A stretch of 64,000 bases of DNA from Archangium sp. (GCA_030695565.1 JAUYRZ010000033.1:1-64000), one strand, 5' to 3'; counted from the stretch's first letter, positions 24,903-34,892 are shown. A program made the numbers and translations. Notes: generated by a model from the sequence alone, not told the origin.

Positions 24903-25265
24903 GGCGCCTCGCTTGGAACATCGCGTCGCGCACCTTGATGGTGACGACCGTCCCCGCCGCGACCACATGAGCAATGGCCGTGCCTCCGGGCGGATCACGC
25001 ATTGTCGATGGGTTCGCGGCCTGCGAGGTGGGTAAGCGGTGACGATGGGTCATGGGGCACGGGTGATCCACATGACGGAGGATCGGGTTCGCACCGGGTC
25101 CGTCACACACCGGCGTGGTCGCAGCGCACCCTGTGACCCGGGTGCAGCGCGGTCAGCGATGCCGCTTTCGAGGGGGTTGCGCGTGGATCGCGGCTTGCTC
25201 CGTGACGCCGTGAAGTGGCCGCCGCGTCGAGTGCCTTCGCGTTGAGTGTCTTCGCGTTGGCTCCT
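24903..25265. other. Intergenic stretch without a supported gene
   Basis: I see a 15-base near-tandem repeat (GAGTGCCTTCGCGTT then GAGTGTCTTCGCGTT, 25232-25257) and a small hairpin (GCACCC / GGGTGC, 25126-25145). A possible 40-residue minus-strand frame overlaps the CheX start and is not convincing. Confidence 0.4.
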
Positions 25266-27113
25266 TCACTTCGCCATGAAGCCGAAGGCGATCATCACCT
25301 TGATGAACACGCCCATCAGGCTCTCCCCGGCCACGAAGCCCGAGGCGATCGGCATGGTCATCTTGTCGGCCGGCTTCTCGCCCATTCGCCGGCGAAGCAG
25401 CTCAGCCAGGCCCGCGCCGATGCACATCATGATGCTGTTCCACGCGGGCAGCACCATGGCGATGCCCAGGCCCGAAGCCGAGGGCACGTACTTCTTCACG
25501 TGTTTGGGCACCTTCACCTCGAGCACGGCGAGCAGCATGCCCACCCCGATGCCGATGGCCGCTGCCACGCGGGCGGTCGGGTGGAGCGCGTCGAGACCCT
25601 TCACCAACATCTCAGACACGTTGCGCCACACCACGGCGGAAGGCGCGGGGAACTCGGCCCCTCCGAGCGCTTCGGCGTTGGGCACCAGCAGGTTGAAGAT
25701 GGGCACCACCACCAGCGCGCCGGCCATCACGCCGAAGAACTGGCCAATCACCTGCTGACGCGGGCGGGCCCCGAGCAGGTACCCCGACTTCAAGTCCGTC
25801 AGCAGATCCGCCGCGTGCAGCCCCACGCCGCCGGTGATGTTCGCCGACATGATGTTGGGCACCAGCTGGCCCGGGAGCAGACCCGCGAAGGTGAGCTGCG
25901 TCACGGGGCCCAGCGCCTTGGTGGGCGTGATGTCGGTCTCGCCTGTGACGCGCGCGGCGATGACGCCCATCACCACCGAGAGCGGCAGCGCGATGACGCC
26001 CGCCCACACGGGAATGTCGAAGGCCCACCAGGCGAGGAACACCACCGGCGGCCCGAAGATCAGGAAGCCGATGGGGAACCACCACTGCGGCGCTTCGATG
26101 CCGTCGAGCGGATCTTCTTCGGCCGGCTTCTTTTTTCCGAAGAGCAGCGTGAGCGACTGCAGGCTCTTGAGCACGCTGCGCCACTGGAACGCGAAGGAGG
26201 TGAGACCCGATGACACGAGCACGGCCGCGCCCATCCACACCGTCCACTTCGCCATCAGCTTGAACTCCACGCCGCTGATGACCTGCAGCTCCACCATCTC
26301 GGGCGCGACGATGCCGAAGGTGATGAGCGCCCCCAGCAGGAGCGACCAGCCGGTGCGCCACGACATCAACGCGCCGGCGCCCAGCATCAGCACGCTGCCT
26401 TCGAGGCCCAGCGTCCAGTCGAGCAGCGGCTTGCCGCGATACTGAATCGGCAGGCTGAACTGAGCCGGCAGGCGAAACGGCATCCACGCCACCTTCGCGT
26501 CGCGGCACCAGGCGATGAGCGCCGCGGCGATGCCGGCCATACCGAGGTACTTCGCCTGGCGCCGGCCTTCGTCGTTCTCCGCGTGAAGGGCGCGCAGGGT
26601 CTCGGCGGTCGCGGTGCCCGAGGGGAAGACGAGCTGTTCGCGGTTGATCAGCTGCCGCTTGATGGGGATCGCGGCGAAGACGCCCAGCGCGGCGATGCAG
26701 GCGAACCAGGCGATGAGTGTCCACGTGCCGGGGCGCTGACCGGTGAGCATGATCAACGCGGGCAACGCGGCCATGTTGCCGCCACCCGTCATGTAGCCGG
26801 CCGCCGAAGCGACGCTGCCCATGGCGTTGTTCTCCAGCATGCCCATGTGGCCTTTGGGGCCGACCACCTTGCCGACCAGCGCGAAGATCGACCACGCCAT
26901 GATGCAGGCGGTGATGGTGACGCCCACGCTCCAGCCGGTCTTGAGCACGATGTAGAGGTTCGCCAGGCACATCACCGCGCCGAGGATCATTCCGGTGATC
27001 ACCGCGCGAACCGTCAGCTGCGGGGCGTCGGGCTGGTAGAGCTCAGCGAGCCACTTCTTTTCGAGCTCCAGCGCTTCCGCATCGGTGGGGGCAGCCATGA
27101 AGCCGCGCACCAT
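25266..27113 (-). CDS. OPT-family oligopeptide transporter
   Basis: 615 residues with about 14-16 hydrophobic helices. The N-terminal segment LTVRAVITGMILGAVMCLANLYIV and the following GWSVG are characteristic of the OPT/YSL family, as are MTGGGNMAALPAL and LVPNIMSANITGGVGLH. OPT proteins use the proton gradient to import peptides or metal chelates. Inner membrane. The first Met is preceded by GGGAG at a suitable distance; a second Met five codons on is an alternative. It follows the CoA-transferase gene (46 bases, containing a palindromic element) on the same strand. Substrate unknown. Confidence 0.85.
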   Translation of the reverse strand: MVRGFMAAPTDAEALELEKKWLAELYQPDAPQLTVRAVITGMILGAVMCLANLYIVLKTGWSVGVTITACIMAWSIFALVGKVVGPKGHMGMLENNAMGSVASAAGYMTGGGNMAALPALIMLTGQRPGTWTLIAWFACIAALGVFAAIPIKRQLINREQLVFPSGTATAETLRALHAENDEGRRQAKYLGMAGIAAALIAWCRDAKVAWMPFRLPAQFSLPIQYRGKPLLDWTLGLEGSVLMLGAGALMSWRTGWSLLLGALITFGIVAPEMVELQVISGVEFKLMAKWTVWMGAAVLVSSGLTSFAFQWRSVLKSLQSLTLLFGKKKPAEEDPLDGIEAPQWWFPIGFLIFGPPVVFLAWWAFDIPVWAGVIALPLSVVMGVIAARVTGETDITPTKALGPVTQLTFAGLLPGQLVPNIMSANITGGVGLHAADLLTDLKSGYLLGARPRQQVIGQFFGVMAGALVVVPIFNLLVPNAEALGGAEFPAPSAVVWRNVSEMLVKGLDALHPTARVAAAIGIGVGMLLAVLEVKVPKHVKKYVPSASGLGIAMVLPAWNSIMMCIGAGLAELLRRRMGEKPADKMTMPIASGFVAGESLMGVFIKVMIAFGFMAK

Positions 27114-27121
27114 ACACGACT

Positions 27122-27157
27122 GCTCCCTTCTCCCTCTGGGAGAGGGTGGGGGCCGAG
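27122..27157. repeat. CCCTCTCCC-type palindromic element, copy B
   Basis: TCTCCC and GGGAGA pair tightly around a TCT loop, followed by GGGTGGGGGCCGAGGTC, between the CoA-transferase stop and the OPT start. It could act as a hairpin in the joint transcript of these minus-strand genes. Confidence 0.5.
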
Positions 27158-27158
27158 G

Positions 27159-28442
27159 TCAGGCTCTGACCCACAAGTGCCGCCGCCGGGCATCCACCTC
27201 CAACGCCTCCCGATGTTGAGGCGCCGCGATCGAGATCAACGCCTGAACCCGGGCCGCCAGCGACTTCGCATACAAATCGGCCACGCCGTGTTCCGTCACC
27301 ACGTACCGAACATGAGCGCGCGTGGTCACCACGGTCGCCCCCGCCTTCAAGCGAGGCACGATGCGGCTCTCGCCCTTTGCGGTCGTCGAAGGCAACGCGA
27401 TGATCGCCTTGCCACCCTCCGACAACGTCGCGCCGCGGATGAAGTCCATCTGCCCACCGACGCCCGAGTACACCCGCTCGCCGATCGAATCCGCCGCCAC
27501 CTGGCCGGTCATGTCGACCTCGATGGCCGAGTTGATGGCCGTCATCTTCGGCTGCTGACGGATGACCGCGGTGTCGTTCACGTCGCTGCAATCACGCAGC
27601 TCGACCGACGGGTTGTCGTGCACGAAGTCATAGAGCCGCTGCGTGCCCATCACGAAGCTGGCCACCGTGCGGCCGCGTTGGCGCATCTTGAATTCGTTGG
27701 TCACCACGCCACGCTCGAGCAGCGGCAGCAGCCCGTCGCTGAACATCTCGGTGTGCACGCCCAGCGCGCGATGGTGCGTGAGCGCCCGAAGCACCGCATC
27801 GGGAATCGCGCCGATGCCCATCTGCAGGGTCGCTCCGTCTTCGATGAGCCCCGCCACCCGCTGGCCGATCGCGTCTTCCACCGGGTCGCCCGCCGTGGCG
27901 GCCGAGTGCTGAAAGAGGGGCAGGTCGACGTTCACCACCGCGGTGAAGCGCGACAGGTGCACCGCTCCATCACCCAGCGTGCGCGGCATCTTCGGGTTCA
28001 TCTGCGCGATGACCACCCTCGCGCACTGGGTGGCCGCGAGCGTGGCATCGACCGACGTGCCCAGGCTCACGAAGCCGTGCGCATCGGGAGGGCTCACGTG
28101 AACGAGCGCGGCGTCGAGGGGCATCACGCCCTTGCGGAACAGCCGGGGAATCTCCGAGAGAAAGATTGGCGTGTAGTCTGCCCGGCCTTCCTCCACGGCC
28201 AGCCGCAGGTTCGCGCCGACGAAGAAGGCGTTGGGCCGGAACGAGGCCGCGACATCGGGATGGGCGTGGGGCGCTGTGCCTTCGAGATGAAGGTGCACGG
28301 TCTCCACGTCACGCAGCTCGGGAGCCCGGGCCGCGAGTGCGTCGAGCAGAATGGTGGGCGTCGCTGCCTGCCCCTGCACGAACACGCGGTCACCCGACTG
28401 GATGTGCTTGAGCGCTTCGGCGGCAGACACGAAGGTCGTCAT
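27159..28442 (-). CDS. Acetyl-CoA hydrolase / 4-hydroxybutyrate CoA-transferase family
   Basis: 427 residues, the usual length of the family. Typical features: GDRVFVQGQAATP near the N-terminus, GIGAIPDAVLRAL, the HTEMFSDGLLPL segment containing the likely catalytic Glu that forms the acyl-glutamyl intermediate, a QQPKMTAINSAIEVD stretch and a C-terminal VVTEHGVADLYAKSLAARV block. The enzyme moves CoA between short-chain acids, for example acetate and butyrate-like acids. Cytoplasmic. It lies upstream of an OPT transporter; a joint nutrient-uptake role is possible but only inferred. The donor/acceptor pair cannot be determined. Confidence 0.85.
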   Translation of the reverse strand: MTTFVSAAEALKHIQSGDRVFVQGQAATPTILLDALAARAPELRDVETVHLHLEGTAPHAHPDVAASFRPNAFFVGANLRLAVEEGRADYTPIFLSEIPRLFRKGVMPLDAALVHVSPPDAHGFVSLGTSVDATLAATQCARVVIAQMNPKMPRTLGDGAVHLSRFTAVVNVDLPLFQHSAATAGDPVEDAIGQRVAGLIEDGATLQMGIGAIPDAVLRALTHHRALGVHTEMFSDGLLPLLERGVVTNEFKMRQRGRTVASFVMGTQRLYDFVHDNPSVELRDCSDVNDTAVIRQQPKMTAINSAIEVDMTGQVAADSIGERVYSGVGGQMDFIRGATLSEGGKAIIALPSTTAKGESRIVPRLKAGATVVTTRAHVRYVVTEHGVADLYAKSLAARVQALISIAAPQHREALEVDARRRHLWVRA

Positions 28443-28543
28443 GGCGTGGCTCTGTAGCGCATCATTTGCCGGTGGCGAGCGCTCAGCGCTGGCGCGGGTG
28501 ACGCTCGGCAGGGCCGGTGCATGGCTGATGCAAAGAGGCTCAC

Positions 28544-28933
28544 ATGTCGATCATCAAAGAGTTCAGGGCGTTCGCCGTGCGCGGCAACGTGATCGAGCTG
28601 GCCGTCGCGGTGGTGCTGGGCGGCGCCTTCGGGAGGATCGTCACCGCGGTGGTCGAGGGGCTGGTGATGCCGGTGGTCGCGGCCCTGACCCCCGGGGGCA
28701 CGTGGCGAGAGTGGTCGGTGACGCCACTGGGCCTCAAGGTGGGCTCGGTGCTGGGGGCGACCATCGACTTCCTGGTGGTCGCGTTGGTGGTCTTCCTGGT
28801 GGTGAACAAGCTGCTGGCGAGGAAGGGCCCCGTCGTCGTCACCAGCAAGACCTGCCAAGAATGCCTCGAGGTGATCCCGCTCGCCGCCCGCCGCTGCAGG
28901 GCCTGCGGCGAAGCGGTCTTGCAGGCCGCGTAG
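28544..28933 (+). CDS. mscL: Large-conductance mechanosensitive channel with C-terminal zinc ribbon
   Basis: 129 residues. TM1 ([19 protein letters not shown]) with the gating Gly/Ala/Val line, a periplasmic loop, TM2 ([18 protein letters not shown]) and the N-terminal amphipathic start ([13 protein letters not shown]) are all typical of MscL, which opens under membrane tension to release solutes. After TM2, instead of the usual charged bundle, there is [19 protein letters not shown], a CxxC...CxxC zinc ribbon seen in a subset of MscL proteins. The gene stands alone. It ends 8 bases before the convergent collagen-like gene. Confidence 0.9.
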   Translation: MSIIKEFRAFAVRGNVIELAVAVVLGGAFGRIVTAVVEGLVMPVVAALTPGGTWREWSVTPLGLKVGSVLGATIDFLVVALVVFLVVNKLLARKGPVVVTSKTCQECLEVIPLAARRCRACGEAVLQAA

Positions 28934-28941
28934 CGCTCACC

Positions 28942-30426
28942 TCACTCGCAGCAGTACAGCGGCCTCGCGGTCTGACAGCCTGAGTTGACGCTCGAGATGT
29001 AGCTCGTTCCAAGCGCCCCCGACGGCAGCACGAGCGTTCCTTCGGTGCCGCTGTTGGTCAACGCGCTCGTCCACAGGCTGCACGTGTAGTTTTCCGTGCG
29101 ATCGACCCGCGAACCGGTGCCGGGCATGGTGCCGTCGACCCACGCGCCTCCAGCGGGCGCTGCGATGTACGACGGGGAGTTGACGTACTCGAGCGAGCTG
29201 CAGAAGTGGCTGCGCGGGAACGCGGCGGCGCACAGCGCGTTGGCGGCAGGCCGGCCTCCGAGGTTGCCGGTGGAGGCCGTCGGCGTCAGGCCACGCACCG
29301 TATTGCGCGTCGGCGCCGTGCAGCACACCAGCGGCCGCGGCGTCTGACAGCCCGAGTTGACGCTCGACACGTAGCTCGTGCTGACCGAGCCCTGCGGGAG
29401 CACGAGCGTGCCTTCAGTTCCGCTGTTCGTGAGGTTGCTCGTCCACATGCTGCACGTGTAGTTCTGGGTTCGGTCGAAGCGCTCGTTGGGGCCGGGCAGC
29501 GTGCCGTCGACCCATGCGCCGCCCGCGGGAATCGTGACGCTGTTGGGCGCATTGACGTACTCGAGCGAGCTGCAGAGGTGGCTGCCTGCATACGCCGCGC
29601 TGCACAGCGCGTGTGCACCGGGGCGGCCACCGAGGTTTCCGGAGTACGTCAGCGGGGTGATGCCGACGACCACGATGCTCCCCGAGGTGCCGCCGTCAGC
29701 CGAACCTCCTCCTCCTCCGCTCGAGGCGCCCGGCGCGCCGTTGCACGCGTAGCCCGTCGTGCTGCCGGCGACGAAACGTGAGCCGCCCCACGGGCAGTTC
29801 ACGTCGCCGCTGCTGAGCACCGTCACGGTGACCGACGCGCCCGCGGGGCCGATGGGGCCGACGCCGCCCGCAGGTCCGACGGGGCCGATGGGGCCGACGC
29901 CGCCCGCAGGTCCGACGGGGCCGATGGGGCCGACGCCGCCCGCAGGTCCGGTGGGGCCGATGGGGCCGACGCCGCCCGCAGGGCCGACGGGGCCCGCAGG
30001 GCCGATGGGGCCGATGGCGCCCGCAGGTCCGACGGGACCAACAGGGCCCCCAGGTCCCACCGCGCCGGCGTCACCCGCGGCACCGTTGCAGATGAACGTG
30101 CCCGCGTCTGTCACGCCTGCATCGCCGAGCGACAACACCACGCCACCCGCGGGGCAGCGGTTGTTCCCCGGGGGCAACTGCGTCACCGTCACTGACGAAC
30201 CGGCCACGCCTTGCGGCCCCTGAGGACCGGTGACCACGCCGCCATCGAGCACGAGCACGGCGCCCTGCGGCCCCCTCTCGCCCTGGTCACCCTTGTCGCC
30301 TTGCGGACCAACGGGACCGACGGCGCCCGTTTCCCCCCTGGCGCCAGGCTCACCCTTTTCGCCCGCAGGGCCCGACTCGGTGCACGCAAACAGACTCAGA
30401 ACGACCAACGCAGAAAGCAGACGCAT
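28942..30426 (-). CDS. Collagen-like lipoprotein with two Cys-rich C-terminal domains
   Basis: 494 residues from [10 protein letters not shown] lipobox (LSLFACTE) gives lipid anchoring. From ~20 to ~65 and ~135 to ~205 the sequence is Gly-X-Y repeats ([10 protein letters not shown], then [12 protein letters not shown] repeated several times), able to form a collagen triple helix. Separated by short Cys-containing globular pieces, the C-terminal half has two copies of a ~105-residue domain: GNLGGRPxAxALCxAA, then [27 protein letters not shown], SGCQTxRPLxCC. The conserved Cys and Trp suggest disulfide-linked binding domains. The DNA of the GPIGP stretch (29845-30055) is a tandem 36-base repeat, liable to slippage. 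Surface adhesin or stalk protein is my inference. Confidence 0.8.
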   Translation of the reverse strand: MRLLSALVVLSLFACTESGPAGEKGEPGARGETGAVGPVGPQGDKGDQGERGPQGAVLVLDGGVVTGPQGPQGVAGSSVTVTQLPPGNNRCPAGGVVLSLGDAGVTDAGTFICNGAAGDAGAVGPGGPVGPVGPAGAIGPIGPAGPVGPAGGVGPIGPTGPAGGVGPIGPVGPAGGVGPIGPVGPAGGVGPIGPAGASVTVTVLSSGDVNCPWGGSRFVAGSTTGYACNGAPGASSGGGGGSADGGTSGSIVVVGITPLTYSGNLGGRPGAHALCSAAYAGSHLCSSLEYVNAPNSVTIPAGGAWVDGTLPGPNERFDRTQNYTCSMWTSNLTNSGTEGTLVLPQGSVSTSYVSSVNSGCQTPRPLVCCTAPTRNTVRGLTPTASTGNLGGRPAANALCAAAFPRSHFCSSLEYVNSPSYIAAPAGGAWVDGTMPGTGSRVDRTENYTCSLWTSALTNSGTEGTLVLPSGALGTSYISSVNSGCQTARPLYCCE

Positions 30427-30499
30427 GCCTCGCCGTACCCCGCACTCGCGCGCCATGTGCAAGCAGGCGCAATACGTTTGCGCCCGAATGCTTGTGGCC

Positions 30500-30976
<477 letters not shown>

Positions 30977-31077
30977 GCCGGCTGTGTAGCGCATCAGTCG
31001 ACGCTGGCGAGGCCCTGCTTGAGCGTCGCCCTCGCGCCAGTAACGCTCCTGCGCTGCGCTGTGTAGAAGACAGCGCG

Positions 31078-32304
31078 ATGAAGCAGGAGACACTCGGCCC
31101 GCAGCTGTTGCTCGACTACCTCATCGAGCTCGGCACCGCGTTGATGTCGGCCGGCTGTCCCACGCACCGGCTGGAAGAGCTGCTGGTCACCGTCGCGCGG
31201 CACGAAGGCCATCAGGCTGACGTGTTCGCGGTGCCCACGGGTTTGTTCGTCGGGGTGCGCACGCCGGAAGGAGAGCCCTCGCTCACCACCATGGTGCGGG
31301 TGACGGAGTGGACGAATGATCTCCAGTTGCTCGCCGCGCTCGATGAGGTGCTCAACGAGGTGGCCGAACGCGCGCTGAGCATTCCCGCGGCGCGGCAGAA
31401 GATCCGCGAGGTGCAGCGCCAGCCCCGGCCGTGGGGCCGCGGCATGCAGTTGCTGGCGAGCGCCGCGGGCAGCGCGGGTGCAGCGGTCACGTTCGGTGGC
31501 GGGTGGACCGACTGCCTGCTCGCGGGCATCGGCGGGCTGATCCTCCGCGCCATCATGTTGAACCTGAGCCAGTCGCCCGGCGTGCGCGTGCTGGAGAACT
31601 TCATCGGTGGGCTGGTGGCGGCCACCACCGCGTGGTTCGCCACGTTGCTGTGGCCGGGCAACAGCCGTGAGGTGTTGATCCTCGCCATCGTGGTGCAGCT
31701 GCTCCCCGGGCTCACGCTCACCACGGGGTTGGCCGAGCTGACGTATCGAAACCTGGTGGCGGGCACTGCGCGCTTGATGCACGCGGCCATCACGTTGTTG
31801 TCGCTCGCGTTCGGAATCGCGGCGGTGGTGTCGCTGGCGCAGGCGATCGATCTGCCGGGCGCCCCGCCGGTGCCGCACGTGGCGCTCGCGTGGTGGTGGC
31901 AGGTGCTCGCCGTGCTCGTCGCGGCGCTGAGCTTCGGGGTGATGCTCGGGCTCTCGAAGGAGAAGCTGCGCATCGCCCTCATGTCAGGCGCGTTGGTGTG
32001 GGGCGTGACGCTGCTCACCCGCCCGCTGCCGGGTGTTCACGCGGCGTTCTTGAATGCGCTGGTGCTCGCGGTCGGCGCGAACGTGTGGGCGCGCGTCACG
32101 CGCAAGCCGGCGCAGGTGTTCTTGAACCCGGGGATGTTGTTGTTGGTGCCGGGCGCGTTGTCGTTTCGCAGCCTCGATACGTTGTTGTCGGGTGATGCCG
32201 TGCAGGGGATCTCGGGTCTGGCCGACGTGACGTTGATCGCCGGCGCGTTGGTGATGGGCCTGCTGGTGGCGAACGTCGCGCTGCCCCCGCGCAAGGTGCT
32301 CTGA
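31078..32304 (+). CDS. ThrE-type threonine/serine exporter
   Basis: 408 residues. The N-terminal half matches the cytosolic ThrE region (LMSAGCPTHRLEELL, DVFAVPTGLFVG, then TNDLQLLAALDEV), followed by about 10 hydrophobic helices comprising the DUF1212 and DUF3815-like parts (LPGLTLTTGLAELTYRNLVAGT, then LLLVPGALSFRSLDTLL). ThrE exports threonine and serine using the proton gradient. The ATG lies 101 bases after, and divergent from, the EVE start. No amino-acid biosynthesis gene is nearby. Confidence 0.85.
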   Translation: MKQETLGPQLLLDYLIELGTALMSAGCPTHRLEELLVTVARHEGHQADVFAVPTGLFVGVRTPEGEPSLTTMVRVTEWTNDLQLLAALDEVLNEVAERALSIPAARQKIREVQRQPRPWGRGMQLLASAAGSAGAAVTFGGGWTDCLLAGIGGLILRAIMLNLSQSPGVRVLENFIGGLVAATTAWFATLLWPGNSREVLILAIVVQLLPGLTLTTGLAELTYRNLVAGTARLMHAAITLLSLAFGIAAVVSLAQAIDLPGAPPVPHVALAWWWQVLAVLVAALSFGVMLGLSKEKLRIALMSGALVWGVTLLTRPLPGVHAAFLNALVLAVGANVWARVTRKPAQVFLNPGMLLLVPGALSFRSLDTLLSGDAVQGISGLADVTLIAGALVMGLLVANVALPPRKVL

Positions 32305-32385
32305 GCCCCCCGTTCGCATCGAGCGCCCTCGACTGCTCTCGGAAAGAACGGACGGTCGTGCTCCAAGGCCCTCACCCCAACCCTG

Positions 32386-33582
32386 CTAGCGGCGCACGAG
32401 CGCGTTGCGATCGTCTTCGCCGGTGAGGCGCAGCTTCCCGCTCATGCCCAGCGCCAGCCGCTCCACCGCCCCGAACGTGAACGATTTGAAGCCCAGCTCG
32501 AGCACGCCCGCCCGCAACGCCGCCTCTGAGAACCCAGCGTCCACGATGCCCTTCATGAACAACGCCCCCGCCGCGCTGCTCCTCGCTTCGTAGAAGGCGA
32601 GACCCTCGACCTCGCCCACCACGTCATCGAACTCGCGGGTGGTCACCACGCGCGCACCGGTGTGCATCACGTCAGCCACCCGGCCATCGAGCTCGAGGGC
32701 CAGCACGCTCGACAGCTCGCAGGCGTCTTCATCCACCAAGCCCACCCGCCCGAGATCGCCGGGCGCGTACCGCAACAAAGGCATGGAGCGGCTCAGCGGC
32801 GTGCTGAACACCAGCTCGTCATGGCCCTCGTGCTCGGAGGGCAGGGTCTCGACGAAGGCCTGGTAGTCGACCAGGTGCAGGTGCCCCGCCGGGCAGCCGA
32901 CGGCGAGATCGGTGCCACCGAACTCCGAGGCTCCGTAGAACTCGACCTGCGGCGCGTGGAACGCCCTGGCCAACGCGCGCTTCTGGCAGCGCGAAGGGTA
33001 CTGGTAGGTGAACACCAACAACTTCGGCTGATGCAGCGCGAGCCCCAGGCCCTGCGCGCGGCGATGCAACCAGTGCAGCCAAACGGGGTTGACGAAGGCG
33101 ATGTCGCCACCGAACGTGTTGAACGCTTCCGCCGTTCGGATGACGTGTGCGTCGCTCGCTTCGAACAGCCCCGCGCGAAACGTGAGCAGCAGCCCACGCT
33201 CACCGTGCGGCGCGATGTCACCGGGGCAGCTGGTGCCCACGCAGACGCCTGAAGTGAGGCTGGTCAACTTCGCGTCGTTGGGCAGCCCGTGCATCGCCCA
33301 CACGCTGGGGGGCAGGGCGAGCTCCTGGTCGGCGTAGACCTTGAGCGGCTCGTCGGTGGAGCCGCTCGTGGTGAGCGGGCGAAACCGGCCCGAAGCGAGC
33401 GCGGCGGGGAGATCGATCTCCCCCGCGATGAAGTGCGTCGCGGGCACGCCGAGCAGCGCGTCGCGCCGCAACACCGGGAACGACGAGAGCGCTGCCGCCG
33501 CGTCGTACGTCGCGTAGAAAGGCACGCTGCGCAGCACCCGTCGTACGGCCTCGTGCAGGTGTTCTCCGTCGAGCGTGTTCAT
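32386..33582 (-). CDS. PaaK/LuxE-like adenylate-forming ligase
   Basis: 398 residues from MNTLDGE. The start overlaps the flavoprotein stop (TGATG), so the two are translationally coupled. The ATP/AMP motif TTSGSTDEPLKVY (~90) is the Ser/Thr/Gly loop of the ANL family, with YGASEFGG (~238) and RYAPGDLGRV (~300) as the family's other core motifs. These activate a carboxylate as acyl-AMP, then pass it to CoA or another acceptor. The protein is shorter than PaaK (~430) and lacks the full C-terminal lid, closer to LuxE-like acyl-protein synthetases. With the flavoprotein it may make a small metabolite; substrate unknown. Confidence 0.75.
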   Translation of the reverse strand: MNTLDGEHLHEAVRRVLRSVPFYATYDAAAALSSFPVLRRDALLGVPATHFIAGEIDLPAALASGRFRPLTTSGSTDEPLKVYADQELALPPSVWAMHGLPNDAKLTSLTSGVCVGTSCPGDIAPHGERGLLLTFRAGLFEASDAHVIRTAEAFNTFGGDIAFVNPVWLHWLHRRAQGLGLALHQPKLLVFTYQYPSRCQKRALARAFHAPQVEFYGASEFGGTDLAVGCPAGHLHLVDYQAFVETLPSEHEGHDELVFSTPLSRSMPLLRYAPGDLGRVGLVDEDACELSSVLALELDGRVADVMHTGARVVTTREFDDVVGEVEGLAFYEARSSAAGALFMKGIVDAGFSEAALRAGVLELGFKSFTFGAVERLALGMSGKLRLTGEDDRNALVRR

Positions 33583-34631
33583 CAGGTTCCGCCCAGCAAG
33601 CGCAGCAAGCGACGGCCTTTCTCGAACCACTCCGCGTAAGGCCCGGTGTCCCAGTCTGCCAGACCCAGTTGATCCAGCGCGGGGCCCACTTGAAAGACCG
33701 GCACGGTGCGCCCCCGCGTCACCCGTTGCAGCGCGAGCTTCGCGCCGTCGTGCACCAGCGGCCGGTGCATCGCGCCCAGCAGCTCGAGCGGCGCGTGCAG
33801 GCCGGCACACCAGACGACCCCATCGGCGTCGTGCGCTTTGCCCGAAGCCTCGATCAGCGTCCAACGTCCCGCGCGGCGATGAACGGCAGAGATTCGCTCC
33901 GAACAGCGCTGCACCTGATCAGTTCGTTTCAGGCGCGCGAACAGTGGCGCGTAGCGCACCTCGAACATCTTCTTCACGCCCGGGGGCGCGGCGATCGGTG
34001 TCTTGCCGTCGAACCAGATCACCCGCTGCGACTTCGTCAGCTCCAGGCCCGAGTGCGGTGAGAGGCCGACACACGCCTCGAGAAACGAAAGCGCGCTCGG
34101 CCCACCGCCGACCACCGCGAGCGTGGCTTGCCGCAGCGAGCGCGTCGCCAGCCGCTGCAGCGCCGTGGAGAAATCGAACGCGTGTTCACCGCGCTTCAGT
34201 GCGCGGCGCAGCGGCTCGGGTCTCGCCAGCTCCACCTTCGGAGCGCCCCAGCCCAACGCCAACACCGCCGCCCTGGCTCGAATGATCGACCGGCCGGCCT
34301 TCAACTGCACTCCGGTGGAGGCCGTCTGGATCTCCCTCACCCGGGAAAAAACGCGCACCACGCCCGAGTCGCGAAGCACCTGCGCCGCCGCGTGCGAGAG
34401 CGCCTCTGCTGGCAAGAACCTTTCGCCTCTTCTCAAGACGCGAGAGAGCAAAGGGTGCTGATCGGGCCGCGCCCACGTGTTGAGGCGGAAGAAGCGACCC
34501 GCAACCAATGATTCCGACGGGGAATCAGGGCCGATACACACCACGTCGAGCCCCTGCGACCGGGCCTCGGCCGACAGCGCGCTGCCGAGCACGCCACTGC
34601 CCACGATCGCGACGTCGTACGAGTTGATCAA
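33582..34631 (-). CDS. FAD-dependent oxidoreductase
   Basis: 349 residues, TTG start (no in-frame ATG upstream). N-terminal Rossmann motif AIVGSGVLGSALSAEARSQG for FAD, a second dinucleotide-type motif VVGGGPSALSFLEA at ~170, and a late GXXP-like (PVFQVGPALDQLG). Two nucleotide sites place it among flavin monooxygenases/NAD(P)-FAD enzymes rather than simple oxidases. No heme or Fe-S signature. It is coupled to the ligase downstream and divergent from a small basic-peptide gene 81 bases away. Cytoplasmic, no signal peptide. Together these may form a minimal tailoring pair; the substrate is not inferable. Confidence 0.75.
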   Translation of the reverse strand: MINSYDVAIVGSGVLGSALSAEARSQGLDVVCIGPDSPSESLVAGRFFRLNTWARPDQHPLLSRVLRRGERFLPAEALSHAAAQVLRDSGVVRVFSRVREIQTASTGVQLKAGRSIIRARAAVLALGWGAPKVELARPEPLRRALKRGEHAFDFSTALQRLATRSLRQATLAVVGGGPSALSFLEACVGLSPHSGLELTKSQRVIWFDGKTPIAAPPGVKKMFEVRYAPLFARLKRTDQVQRCSERISAVHRRAGRWTLIEASGKAHDADGVVWCAGLHAPLELLGAMHRPLVHDGAKLALQRVTRGRTVPVFQVGPALDQLGLADWDTGPYAEWFEKGRRLLRLLGGT

Positions 34632-34712
34632 AGAAATCGCCGTGCCCTTTGCGCACCCGAACTATTTCCGGTGTGATGCACAGGTATCCCTTCTCCCACC
34701 TCAAGGACTGAC

Positions 34713-34892
34713 ATGACCAGCATCCGCAACAAGCCGCAGAATACCGGCATCACGGGCGGCCTGAAGAACGTGAAGAACAACGAAGTCCCTGCGAAGCAGA
34801 AGAAGGTCACCGACAAGAAGCCGGAGTCGGGCTGGAAGCCGGCCAAGCCCTCGCCGACCCAGACGCCCACCAAGCCGCCTCTGGCGCGCTGA
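34713..34892 (+). CDS. Small basic peptide (59 aa), candidate precursor
   Basis: A short gene below usual cut-offs, supported by an AAGGA ribosome site 6 bases before ATG, a following strong terminator and host-like codon use. The peptide has ~14 Lys/Arg, no Cys, and a C-terminal Pro/Thr-rich stretch (KPSPTQTPTKPPLAR); the N-terminal half is SIRNKPQNTGITGG. It is unlike ribosomal or nucleoid proteins I know. Its divergent pairing with the flavoprotein/ligase genes raises the possibility of a peptide substrate, but no Cys or leader cleavage motif supports a known RiPP class. It could be a DNA- or envelope-binding basic protein. Confidence 0.6.
   Translation: MTSIRNKPQNTGITGGLKNVKNNEVPAKQKKVTDKKPESGWKPAKPSPTQTPTKPPLAR

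Noticed and set aside
24880-25002. Possible 40-residue minus-strand peptide before CheX
   Set aside because: Overlaps the preferred TTG start of CheX and has no ribosome site or known relative; too little support.
26583-28457. Plus-strand frame of 624 residues
   Set aside because: Antisense to the OPT transporter and the CoA-transferase, His/Arg-rich translation with no domain; a GC-rich shadow.
29845-30055. CRISPR-like tandem repeats
   Set aside because: The 36-base units have no spacers and encode Gly-X-Y repeats in an intact frame.
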